A stretch of DNA of 26,353 nucleotides from positions 1-26,353 of IMG/VR virus record IMGVR_UViG_3300013094_000235; one strand, 5' to 3'. The notes below the pieces were generated by a model. The model did no database searches and was not told where the DNA came from. It saw only the letters and a list, made by a program, of their open reading frames with translations. This DNA comes from a virus. Positions 6,281 through 16,800 of this stretch are shown here, one piece after another. The stretch's first letter is position 1, and the number at the start of each line of letters is the position of its first letter. The translations under genes and the position numbers were made by a program.

Positions 6281-6545
6281 AGAAAACTTTGTCCCGATAG
6301 AAGGTGTGGCTAAGCACTTTGCTGTGTCCGTATCGACTGTCCGTGCATGGGTGCGCCAAAGCTTAGTCCCCTCGTTAAAGGTTGGCGGTGTATACCGTTT
6401 CAAGCTAAGCGAAGTGGAAGGGGCTTTGCGCTCTATATGTGGGGGTGGATTACCAGTAGAAGCAACAGATGGTAGTCTATCACTCCCGCCTGACCCGAAC
6501 GACCCGCAGTTAGTATTAAATTTTAACCCCGATGATGACATTTAG
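6273..6545 (+). CDS. Helix-turn-helix (excisionase/MerR-like) protein
   Basis: Residues about 7-52 form a winged helix-turn-helix of the HTH_17/excisionase type: VPIEGVAKHFAVSVSTVRAW, then a wing KVGGVYRFKLSEVE. Such domains bind specific DNA as small regulators, Xis-like directionality factors or replication accessory proteins. The C-terminal 35 residues are Pro- and Asp-rich and end NPDDDI, an acidic tail that could contact a partner protein. No integrase is present in the window, so an excisionase role is unlikely; a transcription or origin-binding role is more plausible. AAGGAG precedes ATG 6273. Confidence 0.75.
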   Translation: MAEENFVPIEGVAKHFAVSVSTVRAWVRQSLVPSLKVGGVYRFKLSEVEGALRSICGGGLPVEATDGSLSLPPDPNDPQLVLNFNPDDDI

Positions 6546-6554
6546 GAGAGTGCG

Positions 6555-6743
6555 TTGGAAGATATAAAACAGTTTGCGGAAATCCCTACGGAAGTAGCCG
6601 CACAAAAAACAAGTTTGGAAGAAAGGCAATTACGAGCAATGTGCATTGACTTTGCAACACGCATCAAAGAATCTATCCATAACGAAGAAGATTTGATTGC
6701 TATCGCACAAGCCATTTATGATTTTGTAACAGGAGAAAAATAA
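6555..6743 (+). CDS. Small acidic helical protein, 62 aa
   Basis: TTG 6555 is the start: AGGAG (6544-6548) lies 6 nt before it. The product is helical (AEIPTEVAAQKTSLEERQLR; later IAIAQAIYDFVTGEK) and acidic. Its TAA stop shares one base with the ATG of the next gene, so translation is coupled. I do not recognise a family. The tight spacing between the helix-turn-helix protein and the possible ssDNA-binding protein suggests a part in the same replication module. Confidence 0.65.
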   Translation: MEDIKQFAEIPTEVAAQKTSLEERQLRAMCIDFATRIKESIHNEEDLIAIAQAIYDFVTGEK

Positions 6744-7633
6744 TGAGTGAACTGACTCTATTCAAAGGCGGTCTACCCGCATACCTTAAGAACGCATCTG
6801 ATGATACAACCGATGCACTAGCGGGCGGCGACAGTTTAGGTTCACGCCGGTTATCCATTAAAGGTGGTGTGTTCCGTGAGATGATTAACGGTAAGGAATA
6901 CCGTGTATCTGAAGAACGTTCCATGAACATCATCATTATCAAAGCTGCACCTAAAGTTTCCCGCACGTTCTATTCCGGAAGCTATGTAGAAGGTGAAGCC
7001 GTTGCGCCAACTTGCTGGTCATCCGACAGCCAACGTCCTGATGAGAAAGTTAAGGCAGAAAACAAGCAATCAGCCACCTGCTTGAACTGCCCACAAAACA
7101 TCAAGGGTTCTGGTCAGGGTGAGGGTCGTGCTTGTCGTTACCAACAGCGTCTAGCAGTCGTACTAGATGGTGAGGTTGACAAAGAGGAAGTGTATCAACT
7201 CGTGTTGCCGGGTAAGTCTATATTCGGTGATGGCGAGAAGGGTAAACTACCACTACAAGCATACGCTCGTCATCTCAAAAATCATGGCACTCCTATCACG
7301 GGTGTTGTGACTGAGATGCGGTTTGACACAGCAAGCCCTACGCCTAAACTTGTATTCAAGCCTATCCGTCCTGTGACGGAAGATGAGTTCGAGACAGTGA
7401 CCCGTCTTAAGGATTCGCCAGAAGCGATTGCGGCAATCACAATGAATGTTGCACAGACTGACGGTGTTAAAGATAAGCCGAGAGTCGCACCGCAGGAAGA
7501 TCTATTTGAAACGCCTGTAGTTGAAGTAGCTGCTGAAGTAGTTGCCGAGCCTAAGAAAGCTGCGCCTAAAAAAGCACCGGTAGCAAACGAGCCTAGCTTG
7601 GATAGTTTAGTAAGCGAGTGGGATGATGCTTAA
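6743..7633 (+). CDS. Cys4 protein with acidic tail, possible ssDNA-binding protein
   Basis: The 296-residue product has a central region with C91, C113, C116 and C131, a spacing able to hold one zinc ion, set within a beta-rich segment (NIIIIKAAPKVSRTFYSG; YQQRLAVVLDGEV). The C-terminal 60 residues are Ala/Lys/Pro-rich and low in complexity, ending in an acidic segment LDSLVSEWDDA. A zinc-stabilised core plus a flexible linker and an acidic tip is the layout of phage single-strand binding proteins such as T4 gp32, and the neighbours (helicase, primase, polymerase) fit. The sequence itself is not recognisably gp32 or T7 gp2.5, so the function is an inference. Confidence 0.6.
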   Translation: MSELTLFKGGLPAYLKNASDDTTDALAGGDSLGSRRLSIKGGVFREMINGKEYRVSEERSMNIIIIKAAPKVSRTFYSGSYVEGEAVAPTCWSSDSQRPDEKVKAENKQSATCLNCPQNIKGSGQGEGRACRYQQRLAVVLDGEVDKEEVYQLVLPGKSIFGDGEKGKLPLQAYARHLKNHGTPITGVVTEMRFDTASPTPKLVFKPIRPVTEDEFETVTRLKDSPEAIAAITMNVAQTDGVKDKPRVAPQEDLFETPVVEVAAEVVAEPKKAAPKKAPVANEPSLDSLVSEWDDA

Positions 7634-7643
7634 ATAGTATTCC

Positions 7644-7679
7644 GGGGTGGGTAACACCACCCCACCTAACAACAGGTGG
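7644..7679 (+). promoter_or_regulatory. Overlapping hairpins covering the primase ribosome site
   Basis: GGGGTGG (7644-7650) and CCACCCC (7657-7663) form a perfect 7-bp stem with a GTAACA loop. Just after, CCACCT (7662-7667) and AGGTGG (7674-7679) form a perfect 6-bp stem with loop AACAAC. The second stem buries the only ribosome site of the primase-helicase gene (AGGTGG before ATG 7682). The two stems share bases 7662-7663, so full formation of the first weakens the second. Neither stem is followed by a T-run, so a terminator is unlikely. Control of translation is the likeliest role. Confidence 0.5.
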
Positions 7680-7681
7680 CT

Positions 7682-10540
7682 ATGAACAACCTAGAATTTT
7701 TACAGCAAGTCCTTGGCGACGAAGGATACTACTGCATAGTTGGATTAAAGAAAGACTCAGACAAACCAGTCCAGAAGTTTTTTAAGAATCTCGAAGATGC
7801 GGTAGCGGTTGCTGATAACTTAAGAGACGAGGGTTACGATGCATACTATGCGTTGGCAACATTTGAAGATGGCAAATCAAGAAAAACAGCGAATGTAAAA
7901 CAGTTAAGATCTTTTTTTATTGACCTCGATTGTGGCGAGGGCAAGCCTTATGAAACGCAGACCGAAGCACTTGCTGCACTGCGCAATTTCTGTAAGGTAA
8001 CGAGTATGCCACGTCCAACGTTGGTTAATTCCGGCGGAGGGATTCATGCGTACTGGGCGTTAACCGAACCTGTTTCACGTGAAACATGGTTGCCTTTGGC
8101 TGAGAAGCTAAAGAGCATGTGCGATGATAACGACCTATTTGCTGACCCGGTTGTGACTGCAGATTCGGTGCGAATCCTACGTGTGCCGGGAACACTAAAT
8201 TATAAGAATCAAGAACCTAGACCGGTTTCTTTTATCGGTGGCTCAGGTGGCTCATTTGAGCTTAACACACTAAAAGACGTTATAGGGGAACCGGCTTTAG
8301 CACCGAGGGCCTACATCCCCCGTGGCGAGATGGATGAAGTAACCAAGGCATTGCTTGGCAATTATACGAATCGTTTTAAAACGATCATGCTTAAAACATC
8401 AAAGGGTGAAGGTTGTCAGCAGTTGGAGTATATTTATAAACAGCAAGCCACAATGCCGGAACCGATGTGGAGAGCAGGGCTTTCTATTGCCAAATTTTGT
8501 ATAGATGCCGAAAAAGCAATTGAGAAGATTTCCAACGGGCATCCGGAATACAGCCCTGAATTTGCTGATCGCAAGGTGCGTGGTATCAAGGGCGGACCTT
8601 ATACCTGTGCCAAGTTTGAGGAATACAACCCCGGCGGTTGCGAGGGTTGCGTCAATAAAGGCGTCATCAAGTCACCTATCGTTTTAGGGCGGGAAGTACT
8701 TGAAGCCACAGAAGAAGACAATATAGTAGAGGATGTGCCTTTCAATATTAACCAAGGGCACACACAGACATACGTTATACCGAAATACCCTGACCCTTAC
8801 TTTCGGGGCAAGAACGGCGGCATCTTCAAGCGGATTATTCGTGAAGAGGATGAAGTTGAGGTAATGATATATCACAACGATATATACCTGACTCGTCGAC
8901 TAGACGATTCAGAGGTAGGAGAAGCGGTAGTCGCACGACTACACCTGCCACAAGACGGTGTGCGGGAGTTCACTGTGCCACTATCGGCAGTTACATCTAA
9001 GGATGAACTCAGAAAACATCTGTCGTCCAAGGGTGTGGCAGTAGTCAAAACAGACGAGTTGATGCACTACTTAACAACATGGGTGAACCACATGCAATAC
9101 AAATACAAAGCGGATACAGCCAGAAGACAGTTTGGTTGGATAGATCAGAAGTACGATGCGTTCGTAGTAGGTGATAAAGAAATACGTGCGGATAGAGTAG
9201 ACCATAATCCCCCGTCAACCGCCACGGCGCACTTGTTTAGCGCCTTTGAAACCAAAGGTTCGATGGATGAATGGCGGGAGTGCATGAACTTCTACAAGCG
9301 TCCGGGGATGGAGCTTCACCAGTTTATGATTGGGCTTGCTTTCGGCTCGATCTTTACCGACTTTACTCCTGTTAACTCTGCACTTCTGCACGTCTTTAGT
9401 CCTGATTCAGGTATTGGTAAGACCACGGCACTCTACGCAGGGGCAAGTATTTGGGGCGACCCGACCAAGATTGTATTGAAAGAGTCCGATACCAACGCCT
9501 CGAAGATGAACCGTGCTGAGATATACAACAACATCTTCCTACCACTAGACGAGGTGACTAACGCCACGGCTAAAGAACTAAGCGAGTTTATCTACCCCTA
9601 CACGTCAGGCTCACAAAGAAACCGCATGAGTCCAAACTCAAACGCAGAACGCCAACGTGGTGAACCTTGGAACCAAGCATCAGTCAGCACCGGCAACGCA
9701 TCAATCATTGAGAAGATGAGCAGCTACAAGGCACTCCCGAAAGGCGAGACCATGCGTATTCTAGAAGTACGTGCCGCACCTGTGTTGGGTTTGAACAAAA
9801 TCGAAACCGACGAATTGAGCGCATCGCTGCGCAATAACTACGGACATGCTTGTATCCCGTATCTCCAGTATCTGATGAACGATATTGAGGGAATCAAAAA
9901 CTTGTACAAGTCTACCCAACATAAACTTGATGCGATGTTTGGGTTTGACCCGGCTGATCGGTTCTATTCGGTATTGGCAACGGACGGTATCATGGGGTTG
10001 ATGACTGCTAAGAAAGCAGGGCTGATCGACTGGGATATTAAACCCGTGGTGGCTTGGCTAAGAACCGTAGTGACCAAAGCTAAAGATAAAGTTAAGGCAA
10101 TGGACGAGAATGCCGAGACGACATTCACCATGTTCTTGTCAGAGAACTGGAATAACAAGTTAAGTATTAAAAGCACCGATGACTCCCGCTCCCTTAAGAG
10201 CGAAGAAGCAGACCATCTAATCATCCCTGACGCAACGCCGAGAATATCTTTTATCATCAGATACGAATACGATATTAAGATGTTTTATGTATATACCGCA
10301 CCTCTCAGGGAATGGTGCGTGAAGAAGCAAATAAACTATGAGGGGTTTATTGATGCACTTAAGCGTGGGCGTACCCGGGCTAAGATTGATAAGAAGCGTA
10401 TGGGTAAGGGCACTCGCATGAGCTTGCCATCGGTAGACGTGTTATGGGTTGACGGTAGAGACTGGATGGACGATGACATTGAACAAGAACTCTCAACAAT
10501 CGCAAACCACAAAGCGGCCCTTGAGGGTGATGCACCCTGA
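7682..10540 (+). CDS. AEP primase - DUF927 helicase fusion
   Basis: The 952-residue protein joins primer synthesis to unwinding. The N-terminal archaeo-eukaryotic primase domain has the metal-binding FFIDLDCG (D81, D83), SGGGIHAYW (H122) and DSVRILRVPGTLNYK (D161, R164). A Cys cluster (C309, C320, C323 in TCAKF...GGCEGC) follows and is probably a zinc site. The DUF927-type helicase domain follows (about 375-700), with Walker A SPDSGIGKTT (K580), Walker B FLPLDE (D623, E624) and sensor STGN (N672). ATG 7682 is preferred over the in-frame GTG 7676, which lies inside the ribosome site AGGTGG. Translation may be limited by the hairpin at 7662-7679. With the polymerase it forms the core replisome. 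Confidence 0.92.
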   Translation: MNNLEFLQQVLGDEGYYCIVGLKKDSDKPVQKFFKNLEDAVAVADNLRDEGYDAYYALATFEDGKSRKTANVKQLRSFFIDLDCGEGKPYETQTEALAALRNFCKVTSMPRPTLVNSGGGIHAYWALTEPVSRETWLPLAEKLKSMCDDNDLFADPVVTADSVRILRVPGTLNYKNQEPRPVSFIGGSGGSFELNTLKDVIGEPALAPRAYIPRGEMDEVTKALLGNYTNRFKTIMLKTSKGEGCQQLEYIYKQQATMPEPMWRAGLSIAKFCIDAEKAIEKISNGHPEYSPEFADRKVRGIKGGPYTCAKFEEYNPGGCEGCVNKGVIKSPIVLGREVLEATEEDNIVEDVPFNINQGHTQTYVIPKYPDPYFRGKNGGIFKRIIREEDEVEVMIYHNDIYLTRRLDDSEVGEAVVARLHLPQDGVREFTVPLSAVTSKDELRKHLSSKGVAVVKTDELMHYLTTWVNHMQYKYKADTARRQFGWIDQKYDAFVVGDKEIRADRVDHNPPSTATAHLFSAFETKGSMDEWRECMNFYKRPGMELHQFMIGLAFGSIFTDFTPVNSALLHVFSPDSGIGKTTALYAGASIWGDPTKIVLKESDTNASKMNRAEIYNNIFLPLDEVTNATAKELSEFIYPYTSGSQRNRMSPNSNAERQRGEPWNQASVSTGNASIIEKMSSYKALPKGETMRILEVRAAPVLGLNKIETDELSASLRNNYGHACIPYLQYLMNDIEGIKNLYKSTQHKLDAMFGFDPADRFYSVLATDGIMGLMTAKKAGLIDWDIKPVVAWLRTVVTKAKDKVKAMDENAETTFTMFLSENWNNKLSIKSTDDSRSLKSEEADHLIIPDATPRISFIIRYEYDIKMFYVYTAPLREWCVKKQINYEGFIDALKRGRTRAKIDKKRMGKGTRMSLPSVDVLWVDGRDWMDDDIEQELSTIANHKAALEGDAP

Positions 10541-10742
10541 TGAACTATGCCCAGATGGTGTGGTGATTAACGTAAACTGGGATGCTTTAAAGGTGGGGAT
10601 GTCGTTTTTTGTCCCCGCCGTTAACTTAACAATGTTGAAGAAACATGTGCAAAACGTAGCAAGGCATAGACTGATTACCCTAAAAGGTTTCGAGCGAATC
10701 GAGAACCAAAAGCTAGGGATGCGGTTTTGGCGAGTTTTGTAA
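10530..10742 (+). CDS. Small basic protein, 70 aa, last gene of replication block
   Basis: The frame is open from 10449, but ATG 10530, overlapping the primase stop by 11 nt and preceded by GAGG, is the likely start. The 70-residue product has a beta-type core (VGMSFFVPAVNLTMLKKHVQ) and a basic C-terminus ending KLGMRFWRVL. This pattern occurs in small uncharacterised proteins at the end of phage replication operons, as far as I recall. A nucleic-acid-binding role would fit the charge but is unproven. It lies 61 nt before the terminator hairpin. Confidence 0.6.
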   Translation: MHPDELCPDGVVINVNWDALKVGMSFFVPAVNLTMLKKHVQNVARHRLITLKGFERIENQKLGMRFWRVL

Positions 10743-10753
10743 TATACTTGCAC

Positions 10754-10795
10754 TGCAACAATTCATTCTCCTGTTGCACTTGTTCTCGTAAGAAC
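10754..10795 (+). repeat. Two tandem hairpins between convergent operons
   Basis: TGCAACA (10754-10760) pairs with TGTTGCA (10772-10778) around an 11-nt loop, and GTTCT (10782-10786) pairs with AGAAC (10791-10795) around CGTA. Neither is followed by a T-run on either strand. Together with the terminator just downstream they form three stem-loops in about 70 nt, which may stabilise the 3' ends of both messages or help stop leftward transcription. Confidence 0.4.
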
Positions 10796-10802
10796 CCTCT
10801 TG

Positions 10803-10833
10803 ACCCCCGAGCAATTCGGGGGTTCTTTTTATT
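10803..10833 (+). terminator. Strong rho-independent terminator of the replication block
   Basis: ACCCCCGA (10803-10810) pairs perfectly with TCGGGGGT (10816-10823) around loop GCAAT, followed by TTCTTTTTATT. It lies between the last rightward gene (stop 10742) and the stop of the leftward 2072-residue gene at 10832. The T-rich run is on the rightward side only, so it mainly stops rightward transcription. AAGAACC (10790-10796) can also pair with GGTTCTT (10821-10827), giving an alternative longer hairpin. Confidence 0.85.
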
Positions 10834-13800
10834 AGTCGAATTCAGCCATATCCGCTTTAACGGCTTGTAGACGTTTCTTGTTATACCGCACCCCTGCAAT
10901 CATTTCTTTAGTGGCTCTGTCTTGGGCTTTCACAGACTTGTCCAATATGTCATAGATTGTGCTTCCGTTGATCTTTAGCTCCGGATGTTTCTGACCTAGC
11001 TGCAACAACCTATCACGAATATCATTCATCTCATCAGTGTCGCCTTCACGTTTAGCCATGTAGAAACGTTGCTTCAGTTTGCTCTGACGATCACTGAGTG
11101 CTTTGTCGATACCCTTCTCACGGTCATTGATTTCCATCTGCCGGATGTAGTCCGCAGGGGCAAAGCCCAACATCTGACCCACTACGTTATAAGCACTCAC
11201 GTCTCCAGTAATAGGATCGCCACGTAAGGTGCGAGTACCCTCAGTCGCATAACGATAAGCCTTAAGGGGGTTAGCAGCAAACGTAGGGAGTAGATCTTCA
11301 ACCCCACGCTCAAGATGCCCACTAGCAATCTTGCTGAAACCACGCTCAAGGTTTTGTTCAACACCAAACACAGGGCCACCAACTGATTGCAAGAATCTTT
11401 GTGCAAACGTGCTAGTAGATGAACTTGACGGTGCATCACGGAGAATCAAATCACTCAGACCCATACGGCTTGCTACAGACAAGTTAGTCATGTATTCAAG
11501 CGGACCTTTGTAGAGAAGCTCACCAAAGTGCTTACGCATGGTCGTTTTTAGATCATCATCGTCATCATCTTTAAACAGATCCCAAAGCATCGAGAGTGCA
11601 CCGATAAACGGTAATCCTTGCGCACCTGCAAACAACGCAGTCATACCCATCGTACCGGCAAGTTGGCGCATAGCAGCTCGGCGTATTTCAGGTGTCTCAC
11701 CTGCAACCATATCTTTCGCAGCTTTAATCAGTAACGAGTACACAGTCAGTGCAAACTTCTTGTACATGAATGCCATCTTACCAATCGTGCTGTGCGCAAA
11801 ACGTGGGGATGCACCGGCTAACAAGTTACCGTTAGTGATCTCGTTAGTTGTAATGGCGTTACGTGTGGCATAAATCTTTTTGGCTTCCTCGTCCGTGATG
11901 CCGCCACGCTCTTGCTTGATGTCCTCAATCGCCTCAATGTCTGCCTTATTAGGCTTGGCAAGGCGCTCCATCTCAAGGTTATACGCAGCTAACATCGTCA
12001 CTTCACGGTTCACCCGTTCCGTGTGGTGCAGCATCCACCCTGCCATGGCATTGACTTTCTGAATCTTCGTGCCGTTAATATCGCCCTGCAGCGTCTCGTT
12101 TATTTGCGAACGGTTAAGCTGACCATTGTTTTTAAGTTCACGCAGGAAGATGTCATGCTTCTTGGCAAATGCCGAATTCGGCGCATAGTTACCAATAGAC
12201 TGCATAGCCTTTCTAGTAACTAACTCATCACTACCTAACACAGGAGTGTATGCGGTTCTACCGCTGCCGGTCACAGCTTTAAGCGCATCGGATAGCGCCT
12301 TGCTGACATTACCCTTGGCGTACTTACCACTTAAGTAAGGTGCGACAATCATCGGGACGTTGGCTACCTGCATCAGTGCAGACGAGAAGTTTGCACCCAT
12401 CGTATAGATAAATGCCATAGACTGAGCGAACTCACCAAAGTTATTTCTGGTTGGGTTCTTTATGTAATCTACTCGCTTCTCAAACTCGTCTAAATATTTA
12501 TGCTCGTCTGCATTATCACGGGCTGGCACTGTTTCTTTTACAGCCCTACCAAATGCGTCAACCGATCCTTTTGCCATACCTTTACCAACCATGTTGGTAT
12601 GCTGACGCATAGCGGTAATGACATTATCGAACTGAGGGTTGTAACGCATGTTAGTAATCTGATGCGCCATGGTACGCATCTTCTTCTCAAACGTCTTGAT
12701 CGCATCCTCGGTATAACCTTCACGACCAGAGCGGCGCTGCATAGACTTGGCAAGCGCTGTTTCCGGCAATGTCGTAACGAACAACCGCATCATTTCGTCA
12801 ATAGCATCCTGCGGGACACCGTTTGCTTCCATGATGTTTAACGCACTGTTCACAAAAGAATTAGGCGGTGCGTTACGATAGTCAATGTCTTTTACTTGGC
12901 TGTACTCATCTGACCGTGCGTTAGGATCCATTTTCAGGATAGCGTTACGGCGTTCGGTACGTTCGAGTGGGCTAGTAAAAGCTTCAACCGTAAAGTGTGC
13001 CTGTCCATTTTCGTCTTTAAAGTTCGATGCCAACCACAGATCACCATCACGACCCAAAGCAAAATAGGGATCAATCTTCCCTGCTTTAGATAACCGCTCC
13101 AGTATATCTGTCTTGATTTTCTCTTTGGTTTCTTTGCTAATAGGTGTAGCATCAATACGAGTCTTGATCGCATCTTCGATCTCAGTAAACATCTGTTCGT
13201 AAGCCTTACGCATAGATACATAGGCCTTTTGCCAAGCCGGTTTTAGCTTGTTGTATCGCTCACGTAATTCGTTCCAAACTTCTTCCTTAGACCTACCATC
13301 TTTAGTAGTCTGCCCTTTGTAGTCGGCACGGCTCTTAGTAGGATCAACTTCATCAACGGTGCTGTCGTTAATAATACGGTTGATGGCTTCTACTTGCTCG
13401 GGATGTGCGTTAAGTGCCTTACGGATAATCTGTCTAACACCTTCAGCACCCTCGTGCAGCTTACCTTCATAGCCAGAACGTTCGTTCATCAGTTGACCGA
13501 TCCGTGCCGCATTCGGGAAAAGCTTTTTGGCGTTATCAATTAAAACGTTGAGGTTCTGCAAACCAAGGATGCCGGAACTAACCATTCCTTTGGTTCTATG
13601 CACACCTTCGCTTAGTGCATACTTCTGATCTTTGCCTACAAATTTAAAGCTGTTAATCAGCCCATCCATGCCTTTGATTGCTTGGCTCGCACCTGCGACT
13701 TGATACTTAGGCACGGGGTTTGATAAGGCATCTTCAACGCCGGAATCAAAATTGGTAATAGCTTCTGCACGGGCTTTAGCAAGTTCGCCGCTTGCAGCTT

Positions 13801-16800
13801 GACCGAATATATCTTCAGCAGAGCGTGTGTCGTAACCGGTTAAGAAGTTACCCAGTTTACGTAAGGCGTTAATGACTCGGCTGATGATGGATTGCGTTTT
13901 AGGTTCTTGCTGTTGATAGTGGGCGAACGCTTCGGCAATAGCTTCTTCGATCTGCTCTTCACGAGTCAGGTTTGGATACTTGGCTGCAATGTCGTACTGC
14001 TTGAGCCACTTGCTCTCTGCCATGTTACTTAAGGTTTTCCAATCTTCAGGAGAGAAGAAACCCATTTCCTTCATGGCGTGGAGTGCTTCATGGTTCAACG
14101 TGTTGAACACGTCTTTAGCATTTAAGGCGATCTGTATTAACTTAGCAGCGTACTGACCTTGGATGGTATTGCCATTCTTATCGGTTAATGCTTTCTCAAG
14201 TCTAACGCCGATTCCACCCAAACCCATCTTGTGCAACGCAGCACGTAAATCTTTAGCAAGCTGAGCTACATCACCCTTATAGGCTTCGCCGGTTTCACCT
14301 TTTTGTGCTTTGGGTTCAGCAGCTGCAATTTGTTCCCGTAGATCTGTTAGCTCATCTTTGATGGCGTCTCTTTCGTCAGGATCGGTTTCTCTGTGCAGCT
14401 TATCGGTTAGCGCAAAAAAGCGCTCTTTTAGCTGTTCAACACTTTCAGTAGAAGTAGGTTCTTCGCTTTCTTCGGCAATGGCAGCTTGTACAGGAGTCTT
14501 AGCAGGTTTAGTCTGTTTACGGGACTCACGTTTCTCTCCTTTTAATGGACTAGGCTGTGCTGCTTTTCGTCCTCTAGATACAGGAGCAGACACTGGAGCT
14601 GCACCCAATCCTTCTGCTTGAGGTGTTGTAACTCCTTGGGCGGGAGCGACTCGTTCTGGTTCGACAGGAACTTGAGCGCCTGTTCGATCTGTTGGACTGA
14701 CAGTTCTTTGCTTACTTGTTCCAAGTGTAGCTCCTTTAAGCACTCCGCCTTTAGGACCAAACATTTCTTGCTGTGTTGCAAGCGCAGTCTGTGCTTGATT
14801 AGATAGGCGCTCTATAGCTTGTTTAACGTTTGGGGACAAATTAGGATTAGCCCGTGCCGAAGCAAAAGCTTGTCCAATGGCTACCTGATGGTCAGGGTTA
14901 GCCATATCTTTATTAAGAAGTTGTTTATAAATACCCGCTTGTGGTTTGAGACCAGTTCTTTGTAATGTATCAGCGTCAAGCACCGTGCTAACTGCAGGTT
15001 GTTCAACAGGCAAACCACCAATAACAGGCTGACCCTGACGGATACCTTCCGCACGGGATGGACGACCACGTTGCCCAAACAACTCAAGCTGCTGTGGCTC
15101 TGCTGCCTGTCCGGGTTTTGCTTCAGGGAATGTAACTGGGAATTTACCCGCAGCTTCATCAGCAAATTGCTGCTCTAAGCCTCTATCTAATTGCGCTCGT
15201 TTCTGTTGTTCAGCTTGCTCAAGTGCCGCATCGTATTCACGTTGTCTTTGCACCGATTGCATTTGCTGACCAAACTGGCTCTCAGGATTGAACGGCTCTC
15301 CTTTAAACTGCGTACCTTGTGGTGCTTCCGGCGTAAACTGTAATACGTTTTGCCCTTCAGCTTTAGGTGCTTCACCCATCTGTTTAAGATGTTGAGTGAT
15401 GCTTGCAATATGCTCAATAGCTAAGTCGTGTGCAGCAGCAAGCTGCGGAGTGTCAAGCACTCGAATCCAATGCGAACGCTCCCGCATTAATTCATCTCGT
15501 GTGCCAGCAGGGGTAATTGCTCCCGGTAGTTTTGCATATCCAGCTTGCTTACTTAGCCGCTCAGCACCCATGCGGCTAGCTAGTTCCTCACCTGATACAG
15601 GCTCGTTACCGTATATATTTAGTAAGCCTTGTTGCCCGGGTAATGCGCCGGGGACGTTAGCGTTAACTCTGGCTGTACCTGTTTCCCGATTAATATCTAG
15701 CGCTTGCGCTGTAGTTGGCACACTCGTCGGTGCAACACCAATTTGTCCCTGCTGTGCGGCGGGTACATTCTCACGACCCATAAAATTTATAGGTGTCTCA
15801 CCACGAGCTAACCCAGTACCACCTGCAGGTACTAAGGCTCCCCCGGCGGTAGGAGCGGGTTGTTGTGGGGTATAACCAAGTGCAGCAAGTTGTTCAGGTG
15901 TGTATCCTAATGCAGCTTGTTGGGCAGCGGCTTGCTCAGTAATTTGTTGACCTTGCTGCTCTAACGCAGCTCTACGGTCGATTTCGGCTTGACGTGCGGA
16001 TTTAATACGTCCGGCTTCAAGTGCTGCACCGGGTGCGCCGATAACACCACCACCGATAGCGCCTTTGAGGGCGCTCATAATAATGTCGTCTACGTTTTGT
16101 TGCGAGAAGAAGTCATCTTTCTTCCCTGCCAATATTGATGCATAGTTCTGGAGTGCTTGTTGCGCACCTTCAGTTAAACCTTCCCCAGTTATTGTCTTTA
16201 ACGTCTCACCAATAAAAGCTTTCTTCCACGTAGTAGGAACAACTTTAGACTTCTCTAATAGTTGAGCTGCTAGTGCTTGTTTACCCGTCGAACCTAACTG
16301 AGATAAGACTTTACCGGGAAGGTATGTATCAAGTGCCGCAACGATAGGACCGATTGTGAGCGCAATACCGGGACGCAAGTCACCTGTATCTTGGTAAATC
16401 TGGTTAAACGTATCAGGGACATTAGTTGCTAAAGACGCACCCCATAGCCCAGCCTTACCACCGATGTCTGCACCTTTCTTACCTGCTTGTTGCAAGACAC
16501 GATTTTGGAGTGCTGATGCAGCCTCTTCAGATAATCCTTTCTTTAGTGCGTACTTTTCTACGGCTTTTTCAACACCTTTCTTAACTGCGTACTCGGTGCC
16601 TTTCTTACCGACAATCTCACCCACACCCGCTGTACCGATAAACCCGGCAACATCAGGGAGTAACTCACCTAAAGATTCTGCTAGGAAACCTGTTGTGCTT
16701 CCACTAGGCCCGGATATATCTTTAAGCGAACGATACGCAGTAGGAGATTCTTCCTCTGCACGTGCCATACGAGCTTGATAGGCTTCTAGGTTTTTTCTAG

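Noticed and set aside
6273-6545. Lysogeny module suggested by the excisionase-like protein
   Set aside because: No integrase, repressor pair or attachment site was seen in the window; this domain is also common in strictly lytic phages.
7676-7681. GTG 7676 as start of the primase-helicase
   Set aside because: The GTG is part of the AGGTGG ribosome site itself; ATG 7682 is the natural start.
14310-14621. 103-codon open frame on the + strand, Ser/Leu-rich
   Set aside because: Antisense shadow of the charged region of the 2072-residue gene; no ribosome site and no protein-like pattern.
15396-15875. 159-codon open frame on the + strand
   Set aside because: It lies antisense to the Gln/Pro-rich part of the 2072-residue gene, has Ser/Ala/Cys-rich shadow composition and no ribosome site. 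Low-complexity coding DNA often leaves the opposite strand open.
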